Positions 24,301-37,373 of a stretch of 64,000 bases of DNA are shown here, one piece after another. How positions within the stretch are numbered: position 1 is the first letter of the stretch; each line of letters begins with the position of its first letter. The notes under the pieces were generated by a model that saw only the letters and a program-made list of their open reading frames with translations, was not told the DNA's origin and did no database searches. The DNA is from Ascidia mentula (taxonomy: Eukaryota > Chordata > Ascidiacea > Phlebobranchia > Ascidiidae): contig OX387198.1 in NCBI GenBank assembly GCA_947561715.1, forward strand, positions 12,462,001 through 12,526,000. Direction: 5' to 3'. Both the position numbers and the translations under genes were made by a program.

Positions 24301-27300
24301 TTCGAAACGTGACAAAATTACATAATCTCACTGGCAACAGAGACAGCAGTAACCGCGGGTAAACTAATTGAAGAGGTTGCATGAGCGTCGAAAAAACGAA
24401 GCTTTTTGCCTGAGCAATGCGATGCCAATCGAACTTGGCTTGAACAACCCTATGATTGGTGCAGTTTGGAGGTGTGGCAAGCGAATGCATGCACGCTTTT
24501 TGCGGGTCGGCGTTCGTGGAAACGATTGTACGACGCGTACTGCGAATTTTCCGACCTGGGGCAAACCGCAGGTCGCTTAAGTTTGCAAACCGTTTTTCGC
24601 TCGCTGCTAAGGATTGGAGGAGGGACGTGGTCGCGTTTGGTGACCTTTGAACTTCACCGACAACTTTTGCAATGAAATCTCACCCTGGAATTTTACCCAT
24701 CAGCCGTAAAATATCGGCCATGTTGTTTGCAGAAGTTCGTTTGCAATATCAGAAAATTTCCACCCCCAAAAACTTCACAAATTTCAGGTTAGGTCGGGTC
24801 GTTTCGTCAAATGGTGTCAGACGGCTCGATGTGGTTGGGCGGTCGGGGCTTTGTTTGTGGAGCCGGTGCAAGAAAGCGCACGCTAATACGAGCCCACAGC
24901 CAAACTACATCGTCACGCACTGTCGGGTCGGTGAACTCAGCACGTGTGAGAGTTGGCGTGCAAAGACATGGTATATGTTATATTCTATACCTAGGGAGGA
25001 CCGTAGGTGATACTTGTGTGTTTCTGCCACTGCCCATTAAATAGATTTGTGGGCACTCATTTTAACGCAAGTCGTCGCAAATGCTTGCCTATTCGAGCCA
25101 CTTATATCGAAACCATCGCACACACAGCGCTGTGATTTGGATCAGGAGTTCTTAAACGGGGAACGCACGGCGAATTTTATGGGTCCCACCTGACAGAAAT
25201 GCACTTAAGTCATATACAATATTTCACAAACACCGGACCACTATACGTATAGGCCAGTTTCAATTAACAGGATTTTTTATAACAAAATTAATGCATTGTT
25301 ACATGTCCGTAAGTTCTACAATTTTTAGTGGTTTTATTTAAATTTACGTTTTGATAAAATAAAGAAATACTAGACGACTGTCAAACACGAGAGCGAGCAG
25401 AAAAGTTTGTGAGGCCTCGTTTATTCGATGATCTGCGACAGAAACAAAAGTTTTCTCTGCAGCACAGGGCTGAAAAAACCCAACCCGTCACCAACGAATT
25501 ATGTCGAGCAGCAAAAATGAACTCGGGGGGTTTTACTGGCATATGACAAGCATGCGAAAAATAAACTTTCTTGGCAGTCAAAACAGCACAAGATATATTA
25601 CATCTACCCGATCTTGACGAGAGCAACGGGAGACAGTCACGTTTTCAGGTGATCACGACACCAACTTATACCAGTTTTGGGCAAAGCAATGGCTTTACAC
25701 GTCCGAGAGTCACAAAGAATTTGATTTTTCATTGAACGAAGTGGCTTTTTTAATTAAAGGTGTATGTGTGCTTTGTAAATAATACAGTATGTCCTTGCAG
25801 TGTTAAAAGTAACGACAAGTTTGGTGCGTTTCAAAATAAAAACGTGCAACTTGTACTGGGAACTTTTTGGAAGACGTTTCGTTCTGTCTTCGGCATCCTG
25901 CTTTTCGGCATGAGATTGCGGTTAAAGTTGGTTGAAACAAAGACAGTTAGACCGTAAACACAACACACTTAACACAGCACCATAAATAGCCGCTTGACAT
26001 ATGAAACTGTTATACCGCAAATTTAACATCGGCAATGAGACAGTTCCTTTTAACCAGAATTGCGCGGGCGTAAGTGGTGTGTCTGCAGCAGCAGTTGCTC
26101 ACCTTGCAATTATCTCATCACGATCAGCGCTGTGCGGCGATTTGTTTTCCCGGTGGTCGGGATGGATTGGGACCTCGTTGCGACCTAATCAGCAAAATGG
26201 ACGAACGCCAATTTCCGATTCACTTCGAGAACTTTCGCGAGCAAATTTCGATGGATTTCGAGTTTCCATTGGGAGCAATTGGAGTTTTTTTAGAAACGAA
26301 GCTGACGGTAAAAAATGCATTCCTTTTACAGAAACGATCTTCAAGCAGTAGGCCGCCCAAGGTAAAAAAATTCGAATGGTCAGTTGTTCGAAAACGTTAT
26401 GGATTATGAAATTTAAGACTATTACAGCACATGCAAACTGTGATGTCTAGTATTACCTAGTATTACACTTTCGAGTCGTTCACGTAAATTTTCAATTTGA
26501 AATATTTCTGCAAATTGAAATATTTCTCAAAAACTTTAAACGTGATGCAAAAAAACATAGAGAAACATAGAGAACATAGTTATCTTACAGTCACCAGGGA
26601 AAAACAGCAACCCATCTGCGTTTTGTCGGTTTTCACCAAATTTATAAACGGGTAAAATCAAGTGGCCGCAACAACAAACAATTGAATGCAATTTAGATTT
26701 TACAAATTTTTGGATTTTACAGCACATGATGAAGCGAGATAAAGCTCGCAAAAGCTTGTGCAAATAACGTTTATTCTACGTCAGTCTGTCAAAAACATTG
26801 CACCAACAATTATCAAAGTTACAGATCTGAACTGACAAGGCGCTTTGAAGAAATTGAATTCCGATTATAGCATTTGTAAATTATGCTTCAATCTTTATCC
26901 CAACAAAGCAAATATTTAAAAAACCACAGTAAAGTCGTTGCTCACACAGCAAGAGAATGACCCGAATTACCTTTTGGAAAAAAGGACGGCACCCATTTTT
27001 GGGATAAAATTCCGACTAAGCATGAAATTAAGAATAGCACCAACTTTTTTGTTTGTTGTGACAAACAATATCTAGCATGGAGCAAAACAAAGGCCCGTCT
27101 GAATACTATGTTCACAACAAATACTGTTAAGCAATGCCCTTTGGCAGGGCTAAATACTAATCTCTACGCTGCTGCGTGTTTCCATCGACTTTGGCCAATC
27201 GGATTGATGGAGGTTTTTTCGGTGGTGAACAGAGCAAGTATTTTCCACTCAGCCGACCTTAATTTTGGGGGAAATCCTGGTTGTCGACACGCATGTGCGT

Positions 27301-30300
27301 ATATGGATTCAGAGACAGATGGGTCGGGATAGCCCGCAGGTAAAAGTTGTTTTTTACAAGATGTTCGAAAACTAAACTTATCGGGCTCGCGTGCGAAAGA
27401 AGACTTCGGCCCTTTGGAATTGACGCACGCGCGGAAAGTGTTTTGCAACAGAATGGTCTTTTTCGGTCACGCGGAAACCCCGTCAAGACCAAAATGGCAA
27501 GTAACCTTTCCGCAGACCTTTGGCCTCTCCGGGCGAAATGACGTAGGTTTTAAAATTATGACATTTGGAAACGTTTCGAACTTGTTTGCTCCGAGACTAA
27601 AATAAAATAAAATCGCTTGTCGAGTGCTTAACTGCGAAGAATGCGACTTAGGATTAGGCGCGCACAAAGGGGGCGTGTCTCAACACGTGGATGATACGAA
27701 CGGATCGAACACGAGAGAACGTGAATGGAATTCGTGACCAGGACATTTCGGGTTCGAAACCCGGTTTAGTCAAAAAGTAGCTGGCGAAAAATTGGAGATA
27801 TTCTCTTTTCTGGTTCCATTTTTTTATGAAACGCCCAATGGCGATTGGAAACAATGGCTAAAAGACATAACAAAAAAACAGGGCTACAGTTAATTGGACA
27901 GATTTTCAGAATTAATGGCAAATTGGTTCATATTGAAGTAATGTTTTCAATCTCAAGTCGTTTTTTGCTTCTAACTGTCACGGAACCTGACGGCACAATT
28001 GGGTTAGTTGTTGCTTGGCTTAGTTTTTCCATCTTGTTTTCTCCGGATAACTGCCCCTAGTTTGGTGCCCAACGGATTGTATAGTCACCACAAAGCGGAA
28101 GCCTTTGCTTGGCCGTTTGGCCCGCAAGATCGTCATAGCTCACAGGTCGATGCAGATCACAGAATACAGAATTATTGTTATGTTCTAAATGCTCTATGAA
28201 GAAACCGTAAAAACGACCGCAAAACCTATTGGGATGTACCACATTGGGGAAAACACCCATATTCACCAGTATGTATCAATGCGGCCGAGTGACTGCACAA
28301 TTTCAAGGTATCACAATCCATGAAGTTGAGTCATGGCGGTACAGACTAAAGCGTCGGCAACAGCATATAGTGAGTAAGTAATTAAAACGTGTTACATGTT
28401 TCTTGAAAAACAAATGAATCAACAAATTATTGTGTTTCTTGGTGCGATATATTGCAGCAATATAGATAATATCTTTCGGTTTCAATGACTCAACTGTACC
28501 CAAAGTATGTGACTCAATTGCATGGTATTTAACTGGGTTTACTAAACTGTTTACCACCGCACAACACTGACTGTAGTTACGCATAAGCGTGGTAAATTGT
28601 ATGTAAGTTGTTACATGACTACAAAAGTGCAGTTTTTAGAATGGCAATTTACCTAAAACCTATTGCATAAGAAAAGAAAAGGACATATTTTGAGGTGTTA
28701 TCTATAAATACCTAAATAGAAGTGGTTGCTAAATGGAAGTGTAAACTCTGTTTAGTAAAAGAGAACAACTTTGTTTTGTTTTTATTCGGTCGCTTTGGGG
28801 AGCAACCCCTTGTTTTATTATCAATACCAGCAACAGAGCCAATAACGTTTTTTTATAGTGAGCTGCAGACAGGGCCTCTCTTTCTACCATTACTGATAAT
28901 GAGACCCGACGAGACCTAACGGGTCGAAACAGTGGTGACCCTGTCTCAGGGCGAAAAAAAATTATCAATAACATCAGCCATTAAAAGGCTTAGTTTCTAC
29001 TTTGAACAACACCATGGAAACTACCTTCGATGTGTCGTTTGCAGCGTCTTTAAGTTTGATCACTTCGGGGTATGCGGTCCTGATCGTCTCCATCATTTCC
29101 CGATACGATACCATTTTCTTGTCGTTCCAACGATTTCCTGAAGAAATTAAACGCGATTTTTTTACGGTCACGTCGTATTCAGTAACGCGCTGTGTTTGAC
29201 AAAAGTTAAAAAGAAAAAATATTACAGCTACATATTTAGTAACTTTTACGGTTTGACAGAATGTTATGTTCTGTGGAATGTAGATTTAGAACAGCATTTC
29301 CTAACGTACCTAAAATTTGATGATAAATGTATAAGTTGTAAACAAAAGTTTCAACAGCATTTATGAATCAGGTTTCTTCAAATCTAAATTCAAATATGAA
29401 TAATTTTCCCCAAAAATTATTCAATACATTTGTGCAGGAAATATGCAACAAGAGCAACTTTGTAGCAAAGCAAAGACATATTAATCCAGTGGTCCCTAAC
29501 TTTTATGAACCGGTAAAACACTCAACCTTAACAAAATGTCGAAACGACACCTCCGAAAAATATGACATTTTTTCAGAAACATTTATAGAGGTGCAGTTTG
29601 TCAAAGAAACAAAATTCCAAAGCCTGGAAGAACTTGCGGCACCCTTCATTAAAACGAAGCACTTGCATCGCGACACACCATCCAAAAAAGTTTGCGATTA
29701 CCAACAACGATTCATAAACGCGCATCGCACTTACTGCAATGAAATCAAGATGCACATGAGACTATTTTTATACAACTTAAATCCTGTGTTGATATATTTC
29801 GTAAAGAAAAGTTTTTATAATACGGCACAAGGGTAACTCAACCTACAAAGCTTTATTTGGACCCCTGAGCAGCTTAAGTCTTCATAAATCTAAAAATATA
29901 AGATTCGTGCCGCTAAAATACCCAGGACTCGTAATTTTAACAGACCCTGCCTTGTCATGCAATAGCAAGAAACCCTTGAGGGGTATATTAACAATTGTTT
30001 ACGCGCAATCTGGTTTTATCTAAAAAGTTAAACAAGGTCGGGAGATTGATGCTTGGGGAACCGATGCTGTGGTAGTTTGCGATAAAACTGATCTGTAGCA
30101 ATGCCCTTTTTTCCGAAAAAGATGATTTTGTCAGTCCTACATATTGCATGCGTCATTACGTGGTTTCCTCCGTCGCTTTCCCGCTACAGCGTGATAAACA
30201 TTTTTACAACCAACAAGACGAGGCCAAAGATCCTTTCAGATTGCCAAGAGTCGGTCTGCAAGCGAAGGGCGTTAACACCAAAAAGCGACAACGGGTTGCT

Positions 30301-33300
30301 CGTTTCGTATTAGTGGTCCCGCCATATCTCACAGCTTGATCGGGACATCAGGACTTAGGTGCGTTCGACGTCAAGCTCTTTTCGGGAACCGACGCCATTT
30401 TCCGCGAATCCGCGGCAAGCCCGTGCGGGCAGAAGCTTTCGCGGGAAGCGGGAGAAAAACATGTTTGATTGACAAGAGCCCGGATCGGTCTCCGATAACT
30501 TCTACGTTTTTTGGATAATGTGCGAAAATGTCGCAAGACCCTTTATTAAGTTAATCCATGACGCTACGGGCAGCCAAATGGCACATCAGCAATAGTATGA
30601 AAGATTTTTGCTGGATGTACGGCATAGGCAAGTACATTGTTCGCATTTAAACGTGCGCTCATTGGAAAAAACACGCTCACACAAATACGTATATTTAAAC
30701 GAGACAAAAAGAACTTTTTAGGTTGTTTAACGTCATGAAATACCATAAATATTGTTTCTTTTTGAATAAAACAACAAGGAACTTTCAAATTGTCAAAAAG
30801 GCAACAGTATATTTCTTTTTTCCGCTTGTCTTTTAACGACCAATGCTCTGCGTGTGGCCTCGGTGGCCGTAATAAAAATGGCTTTTAATCGAATCAAGGA
30901 ATGTATTCAAAAAATGTCAACTCAATTACGTGTGGCGCCCACAGATTTTTCCGCCCACAAAATTTTTCAGGATTCTTTAAATATGGAGATTAATCTCTTC
31001 GCCCGTTTTTTCCCGACCGCAACGGCACGAATACAAATGGGACAAACAACACTATCTTCGATCCCCACCACGTGTTTGCATTGATCGTCTATTTTCGGCC
31101 ATTGTTGAAGCCCGGCGCCACAGGGTTTACAGGGAAATTATAAACGAATTCACACCACAGATGTAAAAGCAAATATTAAAGTCAGTGAATTTTAAAAAAA
31201 ATCCTTTAATAGTTCAAAAGAAAAGAGTAGGTCTGGCTGGCAGATGTTACTAAACCTGGTTTTCTTTACAAATAAAGCCGCCACAAGAAAACCAAAAAAA
31301 CAAACAAATCATTTTTTTCCGCCTTGTGTCAACACAAAATTGCCCAGTTAATTTTTTCACAGCTGTTTTGGCAAAGTTTGACAGATGGCTGTAACAACAA
31401 AAACTACCAAATTATGAACAGTTCAATCAAGTTGTCAATCCCATATGCTACCAAATCCATACCAGAAACGCATAGTTCGTGGCTGTTAGAACGTATTGTA
31501 AACATGGTGTTTGTACATAAGAGTAAGTGATTACTTCCTGTGTTCCAACATGTTGAAAACTGAGCCAATTATTTTCCCAAATGATACAGCCAACAGCTGT
31601 AAACTGTGTGTATGGTGCGACCCGAACAACATTCGTTCATATAGCTTGGTTTAAATAGTTTAGCATGAAACATTGGGCCCAATTTCGTACAAACCCCAAG
31701 AACATATATCAAAACTTAAGGATAAAAAAGACACGCATTAATCTTATCCATCCCTGTGTTATATCGCATGTATGCGGAGGTTTTTGGCCGCCTGTTACAT
31801 GTGATAACACACTGATTACTACGGGTTTTTATGACATTCTTACTTTGCAAACTTGCGATTTTAGACGTACGTATAGAACTAGGTAAAAAAAAATAATTTT
31901 GATTGTGATTAAATGATGGGTCGCCCAAATGAGTTTTCGCTGGAAAGATTGCTCACCATCGAACGGCATGTACTCAATAAATCTGACGTCAACTTTGAGG
32001 TCTCTCGTCAACTGAACGAAGTCGCAAATTTCGTCTTCGTTTACTCCGTTCATCACCACGCAGTTTATCTGCAAATAAATTACAATTAATAAATTTACAT
32101 TATCTAATCGGGTACTAAGCGGGTCAATTACACAAGTGGAACGTCATTGCGTTGAACTACTCGAATGTGCTATTAAATGACAGAATATTTTGAATGATGT
32201 ATCTGATGTTTAAATATGATTTCAAAATTCGCTTTCCAGCTTAAGAAAAGAAATTTTGATCAGAAAGCATGTGGCGTCGCACATTGCGATTTTGGCATAG
32301 ACGAATGAAATGTTTGAGTTGTTTTTGCTGTTACGCGTTTTAAGGATGTAACCTTGCACTTGTTTACAAAGGAAGGTCAGCTTCACACCCATCACTGCAT
32401 GCAAACAACACTGCCATTGTATCCACCTTTTTAAGGCACGCCACCGACGAAGTTTCTCAGAACTGGAAAAAACGAGAGGAGAAAATCTCCAAACGCGCAA
32501 AGTAACGAATTTTCAATTATCGAGCGGGCAATCTGGCGCCGTCGCCACGAAATCGCGGGCAGTCGCAGGCCAAAAGAATTTTCTAGAACACGCTATGGGT
32601 CGCGGAACGCGCAAAGTTGGGACAAAACTGCAAAAACAGGTAAACAATTCGCCGCACGCCATCTGTGCCCTGCAGTTAATTCCTAAAACTGGAGCGTTTG
32701 GCTCGAAGCAAAGGGCACGCGTTAGAGATTAGATGACGGTTACAGGTTGGGCAACGTAAACTGCAAGGCCTAATAGAACCGATTTCACGCAGCTAGTGAC
32801 GAGAAGGCGTTGTCTTGTTCGGTGTTCTCAGAAAACCTGGACGCATTTTCGCCGCCAAGTTCGGCGCGACTTAATTTAACGAAAATACCCGATTTCGTCG
32901 CCGCCGAAAATGTGCCATCTCATAGTGCCTGGTATGTTTGAGAAAAAAACAGCAACAAAAATGCGTTGCATCCTATGCAGGTCGAAGAAAAGAACAGGCA
33001 ATGACTGTGAAGTAGTAATTGATGTTTATTTAAATTGTCCAATTTAATGTCTGCTAATTAAACATGTCCCATGTTACCAATAATGCTGGGTTATTGCTTC
33101 CCATTTCCTAAAACAGGGCAAAAAACGAACAGGCTGCAATGGCGCAGTGGGTGAACACCCTTTAAAGTTACTGTTTTTATGTAATTATCTGAGCAGCATT
33201 AAAAGAACATTTACAACACACCACAATATTTTAGTGAGTGATTAGGAATGGACCCTTTACCGATATATACATAAATAAAATACTCACCTTTACTGGAGAA

Positions 33301-34288
33301 AAACCCATGTCCACTGCCATTTTAATGCCTTTAATCACGCGTTCCCAGCCTCTGTGTCTAGTTATCAGCTCAAATCGTGTCGGATTCAATGTGTCCAGGC
33401 TAATGTTCAATGAATCAAGACCGGCCACTTTAAGGTCTTTCAGTTTTCGTGGGAGTGTTAGCCCATTAGTTGTCATGCCAATGCTCTCCAAGTTTCCGTT
33501 TGGTGTTCTCATGGCATTTAACTCAGCTGCAAAAATATGGTGAATTCGAGAGTTTGCAGCTTTGTCTTGAAAACAAAATTTATTCAAACTTACTTATGAT
33601 ATCACAGAGGTCCCTTCGAACCAGTGGTTCTCCACCAGTCAATCGAATTTTCTTGACACCTTCTTGGACAAAAAGTCTGGACAGTTTGATTATCTCTTCA
33701 GTTGAAAGTAGTCGCTCACGAGGTGTCAGCTGGATTCCCTCTGCTGGCATGCAATACTTGCCTGTATTACAAAAATTATATCAATATTAATGTAAACATA
33801 GTACATTTATAACCAAAAAATTGATTGCTTACAGTTAAAATTTTGATCACAATAAAAAATTCACTAAATCGTATGACAACAAACTATATATACATGTAAA
33901 TAAATATGTATTATGCTCAAGGGAGAAAAGAAAAACAAAGACTGCTTACATCTTAAATTGCATTTCTCTGTCAATGAAATCCTTAGATATGAATGCTGAC
34001 GGTCAAAGTTGTCGACAAGGAAATGTGAAAATGGCAGAGGTTCTTCGATCAAGCGTTCCCTCAAATTCACAACTCTCTGTTTCGGCTTTTCCACTGGCGG
34101 AGAACGTTCTTCAGGCTTAAAAACAAAAAATTCTGATTTAACAAACAAATTAACACATATCATGCTGATTCATGAACTCATATTAAACACAAGCAATCTA
34201 CCAGTGGTTCAAGGGATGCAGCTGTCACGTGACCAAGTCTCTGTTCAATAGATGCAAAAATGGCTGAAGGTTTCAAAAACCTCGCCAT
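18321..34288 (-). CDS. MOCS1: MOCS1, molybdenum cofactor synthesis protein 1 (MoaA-MoaC fusion)
   Basis: Converts GTP to cyclic pyranopterin monophosphate, the first step of molybdenum cofactor synthesis, in mitochondria. Nine minus-strand exons: 34288-34202, 34115-33950, 33761-33594, 33526-33288, 32068-31957, 29137-29025, 21042-20932, 20206-20086 and 18934-18321; all phases agree, 576 residues (human 636). The N-terminus ([13 protein letters not shown]) looks like a mitochondrial presequence. MoaA radical-SAM motif CNLRCKYC, then [18 protein letters not shown], and the C-terminal cluster FCGTCNRLR...VC. The last exon adds a linker and MoaC ([36 protein letters not shown]). The CNLRC motif is split by an intron. 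Intron 7 is about 8 kb. No separate MoaA end with Gly-Gly is seen, so only a fused product is apparent. Confidence 0.95.
19536..19862. mobile_element. hAT-like non-autonomous element, 327 bp
   Basis: Starts CAGTGATTTTCAACC and ends in a related inverted sequence (ACGTGAAAAAATACTG). Exact 8-bp target duplication tcctacac at 19528-19535 and 19863-19870. It carries repeated TGTTCCG boxes near both ends and no transposase. It lies in MOCS1 intron 8. Confidence 0.78.
22453..22584 (+). repeat. Hammerhead-family repeat copy with interrupted core
   Basis: Has the family body (AGAGCCATAATAATCAAACCG, GTACCACAAAGTGGAAA), stem I AGCTGCA at 22546 and TGCAGCT at 22578-22584, and CTGATGAGAC. The GGTCGAAACAG segment is missing, so the ribozyme cannot fold. 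It belongs to the same subfamily as 57586-57719. Confidence 0.65.
23943..24149 (+). repeat. Partial hammerhead-family monomer, 3' truncated at the core
   Basis: Follows the 284-bp monomer from TAACACGGAGCCTG through TTGCTTGGCC, GTGTTTCCACCTT and CACCACAAAGTG to GGCTGCACTGATGAGA, then diverges. It is a diverged copy of the units at 9007-9574. Confidence 0.65.
27975..28146 (+). repeat. Partial hammerhead-family monomer lacking the ribozyme
   Basis: Similar to the monomer interior (TGTCACGGAACCTGACGGCAC, CCTAGTTTGGTGCCCAACGG, TAGTCACCACAAAG, TTTGCTTGGCCG). It stops before the stem I and core region. Confidence 0.6.
28829..28950 (+). repeat. Decayed head-to-head hammerhead pair
   Basis: Starts with a minus-strand half (AGCTGCAGACAGGG at 28861), then a plus-strand core: GACGAGACC, TAAC, GGGTCGAAACAG, and stem III ending CTGTC at about 28946. 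The order minus then plus is the same as at 8945-9051. Core positions are mutated. The left flank AGCCAATAACG with TTTATAGTGAGC is shared with the 6028 copy. Confidence 0.55.
29138..31956. other. MOCS1 intron 5, no coding exon seen
   Basis: 2.8 kb. The longest frame, 157 residues at 29363-29836, shows no known family and no splice partner. I see no RNA gene. Confidence 0.5.
32069..33287. other. MOCS1 intron 4, nothing recognised
   Basis: 1.2 kb, with patches of higher GC at 32.5-32.9 kb but no coding or repeat feature I can support. Confidence 0.5.
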
Positions 34289-36781
34289 GCACATTTTTGA
34301 GGAATTCATTGTTCAGCTGCAAGGGCCCTAAATGCAATGCATACAAAAACACATCATTACACTGTTTTTTTCTTTTGGGTAAAAATTCGTCATTAGGCGA
34401 AGGTGGTTGCAATGCACTTAACGTTTACGTTGCACAAATTTTGTTACGAATATACACAAAAATTTTGTTCAACAAAATTTCGAGATATAAGGATATAAAA
34501 AAACATGTGCAAATTAATGTTGCACTTTTTTCCACCTATTGGTATGACTTGCTCTGGTATGTCACCAGTTCACCTGGCTTCGCTCTTGAAATGAACGGTC
34601 CTCGTGCAAAACCAACACCGAGCTAACAAAATAGCTGACGCTGAATGAAGAAGAGGCTGCGTTTGCTGTGCAAGTAGTATGCATTGAACCGTGACAGATG
34701 TTTTGTGCAATAAAAAAAAACATAGAAAACTTAAAGAAAATCACTGTCTTTCTATGATGTATCGGAATCTTGGAAATCATGCTTTAACCTAATAGGGAAA
34801 AAATTGCATTCAGGTACATTTCAGAGATTTAAACCTGTGTTTCGGCTATAGATTTTTTCGTGTGCCAAACGCATACTTCAAATATTCTTGTTTATTCATA
34901 TGTTCTGTTTATTGCATTTTGGTTTAGACTAAATAAAATCACCGGGCCTTGAATTTATTTAAAATTTAACCTTGTCCACAAATGCGAAAAGGTTCGCAAC
35001 CGCTGGACTTTAACTCTCAAGAATTTGAGACATTTTTCCATGAATTTGCATAGCGGAAAAGTAACAAGAATTGCACGTCAAGCGTTTATTCGCAGTATAT
35101 GACTTTCAACTTTTCGGTCTTTCGAATACAACACTTTTGCAGGACCAAAGGCTCGAAAAGCTAATATTGGAATGACTTCCCCAACTGTTGCTCTGCAGGA
35201 TTCAGTGCCAAACAGTCAAACCGAATAAACATTTTAATATCAGGCTTGTGGAAATAAATTCCAAGCCGGCAAATCGCTTCTTGAATCTTAGTAATTACAT
35301 AGAACCGAATTAAACATGTAATAGACTGATAGACTGATAGACTAATACATTCTGTTTAAATTGAACTGGAAATGCAAATGCACTGCGATTTAACGCAACA
35401 TAATTACAACAGCGACACAAAGCGGAAGAGGAAAAACGAATTTTACGCAATTACAGTTGAAACATGTTTTTATCAGCTGCACTGACAAACAGCCGAAAAG
35501 ACAGAGCAATGTTTTTTCCCCTCATATTGTAAGTATTCATAATCACAACTGTGTATAGAATACTTTAGTAGTCCACATATTAATTCGAAAATGCCAATTT
35601 AAAAATGCAAAACCTTTTCCAACAGTAACTCGTGCACAACAATTTAAGACATGATATTATTACGTGAACACCTACAAAAAAGAAACACTTGCACCTTTAC
35701 ACTCACATATAATATTTTACCTGGAAGGAACTTTCCAAATACTCGCAGTTCTAAAACCGAGGCAGGTTTTTACATCTGTGCATTTGGCCAAAAGGGAAGT
35801 CGACGAGTTCGCCGTCTAAAATATGCAATGCATGAGGCACAGCCTTAATTCGCCAAAGCAAGTAAGCGAGGCTTCCATGTTCAAAGCTTTGCTTTGCCAC
35901 CGTCTTTCGATAAAAACGATCGTCAATGTTGTCCTACATACGATTTATTGACATTCATGTTTCTTGGTGTCGAATATCATTATACGTGGGCGGTCAAAAA
36001 GGGAATTTAAGTAAAACGTTTCCAAAAGATCGCCTTCATCTCCTTCAGACGGCATCCATTGTTCGTTTATAGCCTGTCCACGTCGAATGGCAAAACCGGC
36101 GTTAATCGCCAGTGCACCAACCACGTCTTGGCATATGCCTCGTGGGCAGAGCAGTGTTTCAAATTATGGTGTAACGTTGATCATTTTTTGCCGCATTTAA
36201 TGTTTTGCACGAAATACAGCGGTGCAAAACTTTGATTGGAGAAATCCTGTGTTCAAGGCCCTCGGCTGTAATGCATCTAGCGATGCGACTGTTCCGCTTG
36301 TTTCCCAATGACCGTTGATGGGTCTTGTGACTTACATGGCACCTAAAATTCTACAAAGTTGAAAAAAAAATTTGCTCCTGGATGAGACTGTACAGAGCAA
36401 GGACTTGTTGGGCCTCCTGGAAGATCATATGACCAACAGGGTATATCAGTGGGTAGTTGAACGATTCATTTTTCTGCAAAATCCAGTTCCATTTTTTGTT
36501 GCTCTTTTAACCAAAATACTGAGTAACATGGGGGGCAAATGGCCCTAGGGGGGTGGCTAAACCATTTTTTCGGAGACTAATTTCGATCAAACTCTGTAGA
36601 TATGAAATGGATCTTTCATAAAATCACAAATAATTGGACACTTAAACGATTCATTTTTCCACAAATACAGCCTGATTATTTTGCTCCATTTTCAGCAGCA
36701 CCCACCAGCAAGTTACTACCTAATTGGAATAGCCCAAAACCCCACTAAAACTGCCCAAAACACCCTAAAATTCGCCATGAC

Positions 36782-36903
36782 TGTAGCGTAATGCTTCACT
36801 GGCTGTAACGCCCCAGTAATCGTGACGTCATATGTGGCCTACTATATAAGGCCGACCAGGGCTAATGTGAGCCCTTACCGCTTGTAGCAATTACGCCAAT
36901 ACA
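36782..36903 (+). repeat. Left LTR of the miniature Gypsy-derived element
   Basis: TGTAGCGTAATG...GCCAATACA, 122 bp, with a TATATAAG box at about 36844 that probably marks the promoter. Near-identical to 37374-37495. Confidence 0.85.
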
Positions 36904-36961
36904 TGGTGTCAGAAGTGGGATTCGAACCCACGCCTCCATTCGGAGACCAGAACTTGAGTCT
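36904..36961. other. Primer-binding site extended to 58 nt of tRNA-Leu(CAA) complement
   Basis: Begins TGGTGTCAGAAGTGGGAT right after the LTR. The complement runs on through the T arm, variable arm and anticodon stem to the CAA anticodon of a leucine tRNA, including CCA at the 3' end. The tRNA intron, expected after the anticodon, is absent. Ordinary primer sites are about 18 nt. Confidence 0.7.
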
Positions 36962-37373
36962 CAAGACGGGGAGGAAGATAAGGACAACCGTACCAACGCT
37001 TCCTTCTAACTTGATGCTATGCTGGAGTTACTTGGACAGTTTTCGGATAAACAATAAGCGTTTAAAGGAGAAACAAAAGCGTAACTTTAACGCGCGTCAC
37101 CGTACACGTGCTTTGCCCAGATTGTCTCCAGATACATATGCGTGGATCAATTTCGATAAGGCCAAGGAAAAAAGCAAGGTTCTGTCGCCACATACAAATC
37201 CGAGGTCATATATTGTGCGCCACAATGGTCGAAATGTACGAAGGAATCGTGCACATATTGTTCCCTTTCCTGACGTTCAGCCGTATCATACACGGTCTGG
37301 ACGGCGTGTTGTACCTCCTGCGCGTCTTGATCTTTAATGTTTTTGTTATGTGTGGTGATTCGTTGTGGGAGGA

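Larger units (their letters stand above)
21043..29024. other. MOCS1 intron 7, about 8 kb, no coding exon seen
   Basis: Contains three partial hammerhead-family repeats and most of a fourth, listed separately. Clusters of overlapping short frames at 24.3-25.0 and 27.1-27.7 kb coincide with locally higher GC. I could not match them to a protein or give them a splice structure. Confidence 0.6.

Noticed and set aside
24290-25044. Cluster of overlapping short frames on both strands in MOCS1 intron 7.
   Set aside because: Overlap in all frames follows local GC content. None resembles a protein or has consistent splice sites.
27700-27765. Possible tRNA gene or tRNA-derived SINE, from a perfect B box and T-arm-like hairpin (GGGTTCGAAACCCGG).
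   Set aside because: No acceptor, D or anticodon stem could be folded around it and no A box was found. It may be a chance palindrome.
29363-29836. 157-residue open frame in MOCS1 intron 5.
   Set aside because: No recognisable domain and no splice context. Part begins with an hAT-like CAGTGGTCCC, but no matching right end or target duplication was found.
36904-36961. tRNA-Leu gene on the minus strand.
   Set aside because: Only the 3' half from the anticodon is present, it includes an encoded CCA, and it starts exactly at the LTR end. A retroelement primer site explains it better.
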